A DNA stretch of 64,000 bases from Bacillus sp. N13C7. Its GTDB lineage: Bacteria; Bacillota; Bacilli; Bacillales; Bacillaceae. Of the stretch, positions 17,899-25,864 are shown piece after piece. Below the pieces are notes generated by a model that made no database searches, was not told the DNA's origin, and worked only from the letters and a program-made list of their open reading frames with translations. The position numbers and the translations under genes were made by a program. Where the stretch lies: the NCBI RefSeq assembly GCF_026790065.1, contig NZ_JALAMO010000012.1, positions 1 through 64,000 on the forward strand. Reading direction: 5' to 3'. Every line of letters starts with the position of its first letter. Positions within the stretch are counted from its first letter, which is position 1.

Positions 17899-19618
17899 AG
17901 CTATCACGCTGCTCTGCGTCACAATGCTTCTGATTTCAGCGATTGCGTCTTTTCCCGTTTCTGCACAAGCGAAGGAGCAGGATGCTGGCATCCTCATTAT
18001 CTATTCAACCTTGGACGGCAAAGAGTCGTCTCAAGTCAAAATGCTCGATTTGCTTGCGGGCCACTTCACATCCCATGTGACAGTCAAAAATGATTTAGAT
18101 GTTGAAGCGTCTGATTTCAAAGGCAAAGACCATGTGATGTATTACGGCCAAACAAAACGAAAGCTCAGCAAAAAACTGGTGTCTCTTATCGGCAGCGTAA
18201 AGGAACCAGTTGTTGCCATCGGCTATAATGCAGAACAAATCAGTCAATTTTCCGGGCTTTCATTAGCCCGCAAAGAAAATGTGTTTCAAGTTCACAGCAG
18301 GTCGGAAAAGGCCGATGTGTCACTGGAGAGCGGGCTTAACGTGCTGAGCGTATCAGGCCTCAAAGGAAAGGCGCTTTATACCTTCAAAGCCGATGACGGC
18401 AAAACGCATTCTTTTATATGGAAAACAAAAAAAGACAATATGTATATTGGATTAACGAATTTGTTAAATGACAATTTGATCGTGGCAAAACAGCTCAGAG
18501 AAGCTTTCGGAGAGAAGGCGGGGACGACGCTATTGTATTTGCGTCTCGAGGATATCAGCCCGATGTCTGATGAAACATTGCTGCTTCAAGCCGGGACATA
18601 TCTGCATAAGAGGCATGTTCCTTTTATCCTGGCAGTGATTCCGGTTTACTTGAATCCGGAAACAGGCGATAAAGTGTATTTGTCTGATAAACCGAAGATG
18701 GTCAAAGTGTTGAAAAAGCTCCAAAGCATGGGCGGCAGTATCATTGTTCACGGTTATACACACGCCTATCGCTACAGTGAAACAGGAGAGGGCTTTGAAT
18801 TTTGGGATGCAAAGGCGGATCAGCCGATTACATCCGGAAATGCCGAAGACCCCCCATCCATTTTGGGAAAAGAACAGGATTTTCCAAACGAACAAGCCTA
18901 TAACAGCTATCTGAAACCATTTCGGGAAAAGGAAGAAACGTATACAAAGCAAAAATTGACCCGCGCGATTGAGGATTTGACATCATCGGGCCTCTACCCG
19001 CTTGCATTTGAAGCGCCGCATTACACGATGTCCGAATATGGCTATCAGATCGCTTCGCAGTATTTTACAAGCATTTTCGGCCAGGTTCAGCTAAGCAGCA
19101 CAACATGGAAAACCTCCGGTGCACCTCCATATGTAACCGCCCCTTCGATGCTGCACGGAATGACGCTATATCCGGAAACGATCGGCTTTGTTGATGCATC
19201 CAAGCAAAACCCGCTCGGTGATATGGAGGAGCGCATCTCCCAGATGATTGATTTCGAAGGTGGAGTGGCCGGAGGATTTTATCATCCGTATCTCGGGATG
19301 AAATATCTGCCGGAGCTGGTTGATCAGATGGAGCGCATTCCGGACAGTGAATGGCTTGATTTAAAGAAAACGAACCAAACCGTTAAAACAGACAAAGTGG
19401 AAATTCACACAAGCGGTGACGGAACAATTCAGGTGAAAAACAGCGTAAGCGCCATTGACGAGTTTTTCGATCATCATCGGCAAACCCCTCTGGAAAAAGC
19501 GTTATGGATTCTCTCCGCGGTCGTGCTCTTATTTGTCGTCATGTTTGTCAGTTATACGTTTTACTTGAGAGCCACATTGAAAAAACGAATTTTTAAGGAG
19601 AGAAGAAGCCTTGGGTAA
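17888..19618 (+). CDS. ydaL: YdaL, DUF2334 polysaccharide deacetylase-like membrane protein
   Basis: A 576-residue protein with an N-terminal signal segment (about 5-28), a large extracytoplasmic region and a single C-terminal membrane span (about 538-560). Residues 215-470 contain YLRLEDISP, an IIVHGYTHAYR motif and LAFEAPHYTMS, which match DUF2334, a deacetylase-like (NodB-related) barrel with the Asp and His-x3-His metal-ligand pattern. It probably modifies the exported polymer. Overlaps ydaK by 11 bp and ydaM by 8 bp, indicating translational coupling. Confidence 0.78.
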   Translation: MNYKAITLLCVTMLLISAIASFPVSAQAKEQDAGILIIYSTLDGKESSQVKMLDLLAGHFTSHVTVKNDLDVEASDFKGKDHVMYYGQTKRKLSKKLVSLIGSVKEPVVAIGYNAEQISQFSGLSLARKENVFQVHSRSEKADVSLESGLNVLSVSGLKGKALYTFKADDGKTHSFIWKTKKDNMYIGLTNLLNDNLIVAKQLREAFGEKAGTTLLYLRLEDISPMSDETLLLQAGTYLHKRHVPFILAVIPVYLNPETGDKVYLSDKPKMVKVLKKLQSMGGSIIVHGYTHAYRYSETGEGFEFWDAKADQPITSGNAEDPPSILGKEQDFPNEQAYNSYLKPFREKEETYTKQKLTRAIEDLTSSGLYPLAFEAPHYTMSEYGYQIASQYFTSIFGQVQLSSTTWKTSGAPPYVTAPSMLHGMTLYPETIGFVDASKQNPLGDMEERISQMIDFEGGVAGGFYHPYLGMKYLPELVDQMERIPDSEWLDLKKTNQTVKTDKVEIHTSGDGTIQVKNSVSAIDEFFDHHRQTPLEKALWILSAVVLLFVVMFVSYTFYLRATLKKRIFKERRSLG

Positions 19619-20873
19619 TACGCTGTTCTTTATCTCGCTAAGTTTAATATGGGTCATGCTTCTCTACCACATGTTTCTCATGCAGGGCGGGTTCCGCCAC
19701 TATATGACTTTTGAACGGAACATTCCGAAGTGGAGAGAAAGCATGAAGGAGCTGCCAAAGGTCAGTGTCCTCATCCCGGCGCATAACGAAGAGGTTGTGA
19801 TTCGGCAGACGCTGAAGGCAATGGTCAACCTTTATTATCCGAAGGACCGGCTGGAGATTATCGTCGTTAATGATAATTCATCTGATCGGACGGGTGATAT
19901 CGTCAATGAATTTTCCGAGAAATACGATTTCATCAAAATGGTGATTACGAAGCCGCCAAATGCAGGAAAAGGCAAATCCTCTGCACTGAACTCCGGTTTT
20001 GCCGAATCGAACGGCGATGTGATCTGTGTATATGACGCCGACAACACGCCTGAGAAAATGGCCGTGTATTATCTCGTGCTCGGCCTGATGAATGACGAAA
20101 AGGCAGGCGCCGTGGTAGGGAAATTCCGTGTCATCAATGCAGCAAAAACATTGCTGACGAGGTTTATTAATATCGAAACGATCTGTTTTCAGTGGATGGC
20201 CCAGGGAGGCAGATGGAAGTGGTTCAAAATCGCCACGATCCCAGGCACCAACTTCGCGATCCGCAGAAGCATTATCGAAAAGCTCGGGGGCTGGGATGAC
20301 AAAGCGCTCGCTGAGGATACCGAGCTGACCATCCGGGTGTATAATCTCGGCTATCACATCCGCTTTTTCCCGGCCGCCATCACGTGGGAGCAGGAGCCGG
20401 AAACATGGAAGGTGTGGTGGCGCCAGCGCACCAGATGGGCGCGCGGGAATCAATATGTCGTGCTCAAATTTTTGGCGCAGTTTTTCAAGCTGAAACGAAA
20501 ACGGATTATCTTTGATTTGTTTTATTTTTTCTTTACGTACTTCTTATTTTTCTTTGGCGTGATCATGTCAAATACGATTTTTGTCGTCAATCTGTTTTAT
20601 GATTTAAAATTGTCGATTGGATTTTTGGCAATGATTCTCTGGATTTTGGCGTTTTTCTTATTTATGACGGAGGTCATGATTACGTTGAGCATTGAAAAAA
20701 CAGAAATGAACAAGCAAAACTTTTTTATCGTATTTCTCATGTACTTCACATACTCGCAGGCCTGGATTGTGCTTGTCATCTATTCTTTATTCGTAGAAAT
20801 CAAGCACCGTTTATTCAAGCAGGAGGTTAAATGGTACAAAACAGAACGATACAATCAACATAAGAGCGGGTGA
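19611..20873 (+). CDS. ydaM: YdaM, processive family 2 glycosyltransferase (EPS synthase)
   Basis: A 420-residue BcsA/PgaC-like glycosyltransferase. It has one N-terminal membrane segment, a GT-A domain (about 45-280) and about four C-terminal membrane segments (about 300-405). Catalytic motifs are present: VSVLIPAHNE, VYDADNTPE (DxD), LAEDTELTIR (acidic TED-like) and QRTRW (QxxRW). Together these indicate polymer synthesis coupled to export. No PilZ domain is visible, so c-di-GMP control is likely through YdaK. TTG at 19611 has AAGGAGAG 8 nt upstream and overlaps the ydaL stop. Confidence 0.88.
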   Translation: MGNTLFFISLSLIWVMLLYHMFLMQGGFRHYMTFERNIPKWRESMKELPKVSVLIPAHNEEVVIRQTLKAMVNLYYPKDRLEIIVVNDNSSDRTGDIVNEFSEKYDFIKMVITKPPNAGKGKSSALNSGFAESNGDVICVYDADNTPEKMAVYYLVLGLMNDEKAGAVVGKFRVINAAKTLLTRFINIETICFQWMAQGGRWKWFKIATIPGTNFAIRRSIIEKLGGWDDKALAEDTELTIRVYNLGYHIRFFPAAITWEQEPETWKVWWRQRTRWARGNQYVVLKFLAQFFKLKRKRIIFDLFYFFFTYFLFFFGVIMSNTIFVVNLFYDLKLSIGFLAMILWILAFFLFMTEVMITLSIEKTEMNKQNFFIVFLMYFTYSQAWIVLVIYSLFVEIKHRLFKQEVKWYKTERYNQHKSG

Positions 20874-20878
20874 CCTTT

Positions 20879-22993
20879 TTGAAACAAATAATGATTTTTC
20901 TTACAAGCTTCATGCTGCTGGCGATGGCCGGACAAACGGCTTTTGCCAAAGAGGTGCAGGTCAGCGGCGCGCTTCTTGGAAAAAGCAGCCAAGAACAAGC
21001 CAAACAGCAGGTGCTGACAAGCGACCTGATTACATTGTACGGCTCAAAAGACAGCGCAGAGCTGACGTATCAAATCCCGGCAGGCGCTTCTTCAGGCAAT
21101 CAGCAATTGGTGATTGAGTACGAGGCATCAAATCTTTTAATTTCTCCATCATCATTAACGGCTGTCATTGACGATGAACCGGTCAAAACCTTAAAGCTTG
21201 ATGGCGATGCCAAACGGAAAACAGTGAAGCTGAACCTGAACAAAAGCCAGTCAGCGCAAGGCTATCACAACGTATCGCTGAAATTCTACGGCGTAATGAA
21301 AGAGGGCGTGTGCGTCAGACAGGATACGTCCGGCAACTGGATCAAAATTTATCCGGACAGCCGCCTGACGCTGGCAGACAGCAGTGAAGCGAAAGGAACA
21401 TCGCTGGACCATTATCCGTATCCTTTCGCCCAATCGGGAAATACAGCGGAAAAAACCGCTATTGTCATACCAGATGACCCAAGTTCGGCGGAAATTGAAG
21501 CCGCAGTGAAAACAGAGGGGTATTTAAAAACCGTGGACAGCAGTGTCAGCATTTCGTATCTCACGGAATCTGAACTGAAAAAAATCGACAAGCCGACGAT
21601 TTTCATCGGGGTGGACAAGCATTGGAACAGCAAGGTGAAAAAGCTGATGAAACAGGCCGGCTTACAGGCAAAAGGAGAAAACCTTCTGCTTGCGGAGCGG
21701 GTGCTGAAAGCAGGGGGAAAACAGCAGCCGGTTCTGTTTGCGCAAGCGGCGTCCGCTGACGTTCTCACTGAAAAAATCAGCGTCATTACGGATCAAGCTT
21801 ACACAGGCCAGCTCAGCGGCGATACACTCTCTATCAGCAAACTTCAGCAGGCTGATAAAAAGGAAAGCAATAAGCTGACTCTCGAAAATTTTGGAGCGGA
21901 TGACATCACAATTGGAGCTGACAAAACATCTTCCGCCCATTACTTTTACCCTGCATCGGCGGTTTTAGATCAAAAACAATCAGCGAAGCTGTCGCTTAAA
22001 CTAAAGAAGTCCGAAACGATTCAAGCCTCAACGGCTGAAAACGAGTCAGCCTCTCAGGCTGCAGAACTGAAAGTGATGATCAACGGCCAGCCGCACTCGG
22101 TCCGGCTTGATGAATTAGGAAAAGAAGATAAAAACGGATTCTATCATGTCACAGTGAAAGTGGACCCTAAGCTGCTGCAAAAAAACCGCTACATTGATAT
22201 TCAGTTTGTCACGACCGGTTTAAAGGAAAACAACCCTTGCAATACGACTGATGAAGAAAAGTGGGTTTTTATCGATAAAAACAGTACATTATCATACGCC
22301 ATCAAAGGCATGTCTCCGTCAGCAGATTTTCAAGAGTGGCCGCTTCCTTACGCCGGACATCAGGAACAGACAACGCTGATTCTGCTTCCTGATAACGTAA
22401 GCCAATCGAAGCTTAAGGAGCTTTCTCTCGTAACAGAGTCCTTTGGCAGCGAAGCACAGCATTCATATACGATAAAGAAATCATCTGACGTAACAGCAAA
22501 TGATGCCAAGGGGCGGAACCTCATTTTCATAGGGGGCATCAATCAATTTCCTCTTCTAAAGGAGAAATCATCAGATCTGCTTGTGCCGCAAGCGAAGAAC
22601 GGTTCGTTTGATGTATCAGGGTTTGAGATGCTGAATGAGACGACAAAACAAGTAGCATTTACCCAAGCATCTATTTGGGATTCAGGCTACACAATGGCCG
22701 TCTTTGCACCGTCAGCAGGAAATGGCACGGCCGTCACGAAAGAAATCATTAATTATTTGAACAGCACCGATGACTCATCAACCGTCGTGAATGAAACAAA
22801 TAGCCAGCAGGTGTTTACAAACCACCAGCAGCTCAAATCAGAAGCAAACAGTTCCAGCGCAGAACAGCCATCCCAGGATCATAACCAGAAATGGATGTAT
22901 ATTGGTGTGCTGGCCCTCATTATGGTGGTTGCGGCAGTGTTCATTTGGATTGCCGTAATAAGACGCAGAAAAAGAAAGACAGATACAGAATAA
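20879..22993 (+). CDS. ydaN: YdaN, BcsB-like extracytoplasmic subunit of the EPS synthase
   Basis: A 704-residue protein with a signal peptide (about 1-22), a large extracytoplasmic part and one C-terminal membrane span (about 675-695) ending in a basic RRRKRK tail. Paired jelly-roll-type segments (GYHNVSLKFYG and FYHVTVKVDPKLLQ) resemble cellulose synthase subunit B. A membrane-anchored partner guiding the nascent polymer is inferred. GTG at 20870 overlaps the ydaM stop, but TTG at 20879 is better placed behind GCGGGTG, so I chose it. Last gene of the operon, followed by a terminator. Confidence 0.75.
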   Translation: MKQIMIFLTSFMLLAMAGQTAFAKEVQVSGALLGKSSQEQAKQQVLTSDLITLYGSKDSAELTYQIPAGASSGNQQLVIEYEASNLLISPSSLTAVIDDEPVKTLKLDGDAKRKTVKLNLNKSQSAQGYHNVSLKFYGVMKEGVCVRQDTSGNWIKIYPDSRLTLADSSEAKGTSLDHYPYPFAQSGNTAEKTAIVIPDDPSSAEIEAAVKTEGYLKTVDSSVSISYLTESELKKIDKPTIFIGVDKHWNSKVKKLMKQAGLQAKGENLLLAERVLKAGGKQQPVLFAQAASADVLTEKISVITDQAYTGQLSGDTLSISKLQQADKKESNKLTLENFGADDITIGADKTSSAHYFYPASAVLDQKQSAKLSLKLKKSETIQASTAENESASQAAELKVMINGQPHSVRLDELGKEDKNGFYHVTVKVDPKLLQKNRYIDIQFVTTGLKENNPCNTTDEEKWVFIDKNSTLSYAIKGMSPSADFQEWPLPYAGHQEQTTLILLPDNVSQSKLKELSLVTESFGSEAQHSYTIKKSSDVTANDAKGRNLIFIGGINQFPLLKEKSSDLLVPQAKNGSFDVSGFEMLNETTKQVAFTQASIWDSGYTMAVFAPSAGNGTAVTKEIINYLNSTDDSSTVVNETNSQQVFTNHQQLKSEANSSSAEQPSQDHNQKWMYIGVLALIMVVAAVFIWIAVIRRRKRKTDTE

Positions 22994-22994
22994 A

Positions 22995-23022
22995 ACAGAG
23001 GCAATCTAGCCTCTGTTTTTTT
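22995..23022 (+). terminator. Terminator of ydaJKLMN
   Basis: ACAGAGGC (22995-23002) pairs with GCCTCTGT (23009-23016), followed by TTTTTT. Confidence 0.9.
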
Positions 23023-23090
23023 GTTTTTGGTATGTAAATTCCATTTGTGGAACCTGTCATTTTATTTTTTCTCGTCCAGCCGAAAGCCCC

Positions 23091-23119
23091 TTTACAACGT
23101 GCGAGAACGGGAGTATGAT
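23091..23119 (+). promoter_or_regulatory. SigA promoter of the kimA leader
   Basis: TTTACA (23091-23096), a 17-bp spacer and TATGAT (23114-23119). The start is expected near 23126, just before the aptamer. Confidence 0.7.
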
Positions 23120-23135
23120 CTCTTTTATAAAACAA

Positions 23136-23333
23136 ATCGCTTAATCTGAAATCAGAGCGGGGGACCCAATCAGAACGGCTTTTTTGCCGTTGGGGTGAAT
23201 CCTTTTTAGGTAGGGCTAACTCTCATATGCCCGAATCCGTCAGCTAACCTCGTAAGCGTTCGTGAGAGGAGATGAATGAAACCTGTGTTCGATGTAATGG
23301 CACAGGGGCATCCGTTTGCCTCTGTGTTTTTTG
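23136..23333 (+). promoter_or_regulatory. ydaO-type c-di-AMP riboswitch with terminator platform
   Basis: The leader shows the conserved ydaO/yuaA motif: a CGCTTAATCTGAAATCAGAGCG stem, the GGGGACCC junction, an AACGGC-T6-GCCGTT hairpin, then GGGGTGAATC and GGTAGGGC. The aptamer covers about 23137-23277. The platform has terminator arms CACAGGGGCA (23301-23310) and TGCCTCTGTG (23317-23326) followed by TTTTTT. CCTGTG (23282-23287) can instead pair with CACAGG (23301-23306), forming an antiterminator. In this class c-di-AMP binding favours termination, so kimA is off when c-di-AMP, and hence potassium, is high. Confidence 0.93.
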
Positions 23334-23466
23334 CCGTTCATTTTTTTGAATGTAAATCGCATACAGAGACATCATAGCAGAAAGGACTATTGCAAAATGT
23401 GAGAGCAGGATGCTGATGGTTTATTGTTTTCATTGAAAAATGAGTAATAAAAAGGGGAAGACATCG

Positions 23467-25290
23467 ATGTATCATTCAATCAAACGTTTTTTGATTGGGA
23501 AACCATTAAAATCTCAAGCAGCTGGAGAGCAAAAGCTGACGAAATTAAAAGCCTTGGCAATGCTTTCCTCAGATGCGCTGTCATCTGTTGCATACGGGAC
23601 AGAACAAATTTTGATCATTTTGGCAACAATCAGTGCTGCCGCATTTTGGTACTCTATTCCGATTGCGGTTGGCGTTCTCATATTGCTGCTCGCACTGATT
23701 CTTTCATACAGGCAGATTATTTACGCTTACCCACAGGGCGGCGGGGCGTATGTCGTTTCAAGAGAAAACCTCGGTGAAAAGCCGGGATTGATCGCAGGCG
23801 GCTCACTGCTTGTCGATTATATTTTAACAGTAGCAGTCAGTATTTCCGCAGGTACCGACGCCATCACGTCAGCCTTTCCTGCATTGCATGATTACCATGT
23901 GCCGATCGCTGTTTTTCTGGTGTTAGTCATTATGATTTTGAACCTGCGCGGACTCTCGGAATCGGCATCAATTCTTGCCTATCCGGTTTACCTGTTTGTG
24001 GTGGCGCTTTTGGTGCTCATTGCAGTCGGGTTGTTTAAACTCATGACGGGGCAAATTGACCAGCCAGTCCATCATACACCGCTCGGCACACCGGTAGCGG
24101 GTATTACGCTGTTTTTACTGCTGAAGGCTTTCTCATCTGGCTGCTCAGCGCTGACCGGGGTTGAGGCCATTTCTAACGCGATTCCTGCATTCAAAAACCC
24201 GCCTGCACGAAATGCAGCAAGAACGCTTGCAATGATGGGGATTTTGCTGGCCATTCTGTTTGCCGGCATTACAGTGTTGGCATACGGATATGGAACGGCG
24301 CCAAAGCCTGATGAAACGGTGGTTTCACAAATTGCGTCCGAAACCTTTGGGCGGAATGTGTTCTACTATGTCATCCAAGGTGTCACATCGCTTATTTTGA
24401 TTCTTGCGGCAAACACGGGATTTTCAGCCTTCCCGCAGCTTGCCTTCAACCTGGCGAGAGACCAATATATGCCGCGTATGTTTACAGTCAGAGGCGACCG
24501 CCTAGGCTTCTCAAATGGGATTATCTTTTTAGGCGTTGCTTCCATTGTGCTCATCCTGTTATTCGGCGGACAGACAGAGCACTTAATTCCGTTATATGCT
24601 GTCGGCGTATTTATTCCATTTACGCTTTCGCAAACCGGCATGTGCATCAAATGGATCAAGCAAAAACCAAAGGGCTGGATCGGAAAAATGCTGATCAACT
24701 CTTGCGGCGCTTTGATATCGTTTATGGTTCTGTCGATCCTGTTTGTGACGAAGTTTAATGTTGTATGGCCTGTTTTAATCTTTATGCCTATCGTCGTTCT
24801 GTTGTTTTTTGCGATTAAAAATCATTACACCGCTGTCGGCGAACAGCTTCGCATCGTAGACAAACAGCCGGAAGAAATCAAGGGCACGGTTGTGATTGTG
24901 CCTGTAGCCGGTGTCACCACCGTTGTGCAAAAATCGATTCAATACGCGAAGTCATTGTCCGATCAGGTGATTGCCGTTCACGTGTCATTTGACAGAGAAC
25001 AGGAAAAGAAAGTCGAAAAGCGCTGGGAAGAGCTCAATAACGGAGTGCGTCTCGTTACGCTTCACTCCTCGTACAGAAGCCTTGTCCATCCGTTTGATAA
25101 GTTTTTGGAAACAGTAGAAGCAAAAGCGAAGAAGGAGCAGTTTTCCGTCATGGTGCTGTTTCCGCAGTTTATTACGAAAAAACGCTGGCACACCATCCTT
25201 CACAACCAATCAGCCTTCCTCCTCAGAGTTCGGCTGTTCTGGAAAAAGGACATAATCGTTGCCACACTGCCGTATCATTTTAAAAAGTAA
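23467..25290 (+). CDS. kimA: KimA (YdaO), high-affinity potassium importer
   Basis: A 607-residue APC-superfamily K+/H+ symporter. About 12 membrane segments (residues 25-450) include SSDALSSVAYGTEQ and the YPQGGGAYVVS loop. A cytoplasmic C-terminal domain (about 455-607), the USP-like region that also binds c-di-AMP in this family, follows. ATG at 23467 lies 8 nt behind AAAAGGGG and is preferred over ATG at 23440, which lacks a ribosome binding site. Expression is controlled by the upstream c-di-AMP riboswitch, giving control at both RNA and protein levels. Confidence 0.95.
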   Translation: MYHSIKRFLIGKPLKSQAAGEQKLTKLKALAMLSSDALSSVAYGTEQILIILATISAAAFWYSIPIAVGVLILLLALILSYRQIIYAYPQGGGAYVVSRENLGEKPGLIAGGSLLVDYILTVAVSISAGTDAITSAFPALHDYHVPIAVFLVLVIMILNLRGLSESASILAYPVYLFVVALLVLIAVGLFKLMTGQIDQPVHHTPLGTPVAGITLFLLLKAFSSGCSALTGVEAISNAIPAFKNPPARNAARTLAMMGILLAILFAGITVLAYGYGTAPKPDETVVSQIASETFGRNVFYYVIQGVTSLILILAANTGFSAFPQLAFNLARDQYMPRMFTVRGDRLGFSNGIIFLGVASIVLILLFGGQTEHLIPLYAVGVFIPFTLSQTGMCIKWIKQKPKGWIGKMLINSCGALISFMVLSILFVTKFNVVWPVLIFMPIVVLLFFAIKNHYTAVGEQLRIVDKQPEEIKGTVVIVPVAGVTTVVQKSIQYAKSLSDQVIAVHVSFDREQEKKVEKRWEELNNGVRLVTLHSSYRSLVHPFDKFLETVEAKAKKEQFSVMVLFPQFITKKRWHTILHNQSAFLLRVRLFWKKDIIVATLPYHFKK

Positions 25291-25298
25291 AGATCTAG

Positions 25299-25327
25299 GA
25301 CCAAGGGGATCACCTTGGTCTTTTTTT
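25299..25327 (+). terminator. Terminator of kimA
   Basis: GACCAAGG (25299-25306) pairs with CCTTGGTC (25313-25320), then TTTTTTT. Confidence 0.9.
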
Positions 25328-25349
25328 GCGGAAAAAGAGGAGAAGTAAA

Positions 25350-25802
25350 ATGGATACACAAGGCGCATTTGTCATTCTATCGAACGAGAAGCATCAGATT
25401 CTGCTGGTTAAACGAAAAGACGTTCCTTTATGGGATCTGCCGGGCGGCAGGGTTGATCTTAGTGAAACAGCAGAGGCAGCGGCAGTCAGGGAGGTATTGG
25501 AAGAAACGGGGTACAACGCAATGCTTTCAGCAAAAATTGGTGTCTATCAAAGACCCAAGTTTCAAGATGAACAGTATGTGTTTGCCGGAAACATAACAGG
25601 TGGACGAGCAATTGCAAACGGCATGGAGACAGCAGGTTTGAAGTGGTTTTCTCCGCAGCGTTTGCCGCTTTTTATGGTGCCAAACCGAAAAAGGCAAATC
25701 AAAGATTTCATGAATGGTGCTCGAGATGTAAATGTCACTCTCAAGGACTGCGGCATGCTTGCGGCGATTGACCTGCTCAAAAGAAGACTTAGCAAACGAT
25801 AA
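25350..25802 (+). CDS. mutT: MutT-like Nudix hydrolase
   Basis: A 150-residue Nudix protein with a complete box, GRVDLSE...REVLEETGY (GX5EX7REUXEEXGU), at about residues 34-56. Annotated MutT in B. subtilis, for hydrolysis of oxidised nucleoside triphosphates such as 8-oxo-dGTP; the exact substrate cannot be read from sequence and the assignment in B. subtilis is weak. ATG at 25350 follows GAGGAG. It begins only 22 bp after the kimA terminator U-tract with no recognisable promoter in between. Confidence 0.8.
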   Translation: MDTQGAFVILSNEKHQILLVKRKDVPLWDLPGGRVDLSETAEAAAVREVLEETGYNAMLSAKIGVYQRPKFQDEQYVFAGNITGGRAIANGMETAGLKWFSPQRLPLFMVPNRKRQIKDFMNGARDVNVTLKDCGMLAAIDLLKRRLSKR

Positions 25803-25811
25803 AGTCTCCGG

Positions 25812-25837
25812 GTTTTAAAGCCTTTCTCCTGTGGTAT
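25812..25837 (+). promoter_or_regulatory. SigB-type promoter of ydaP
   Basis: GTTTTA (25812-25817), a 14-bp spacer and TGGTAT (25832-25837), 28 bp before the ydaP start. Confidence 0.65.
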
Positions 25838-25864
25838 TGAAAAAAGGAAAAAGGAGGATACGTC

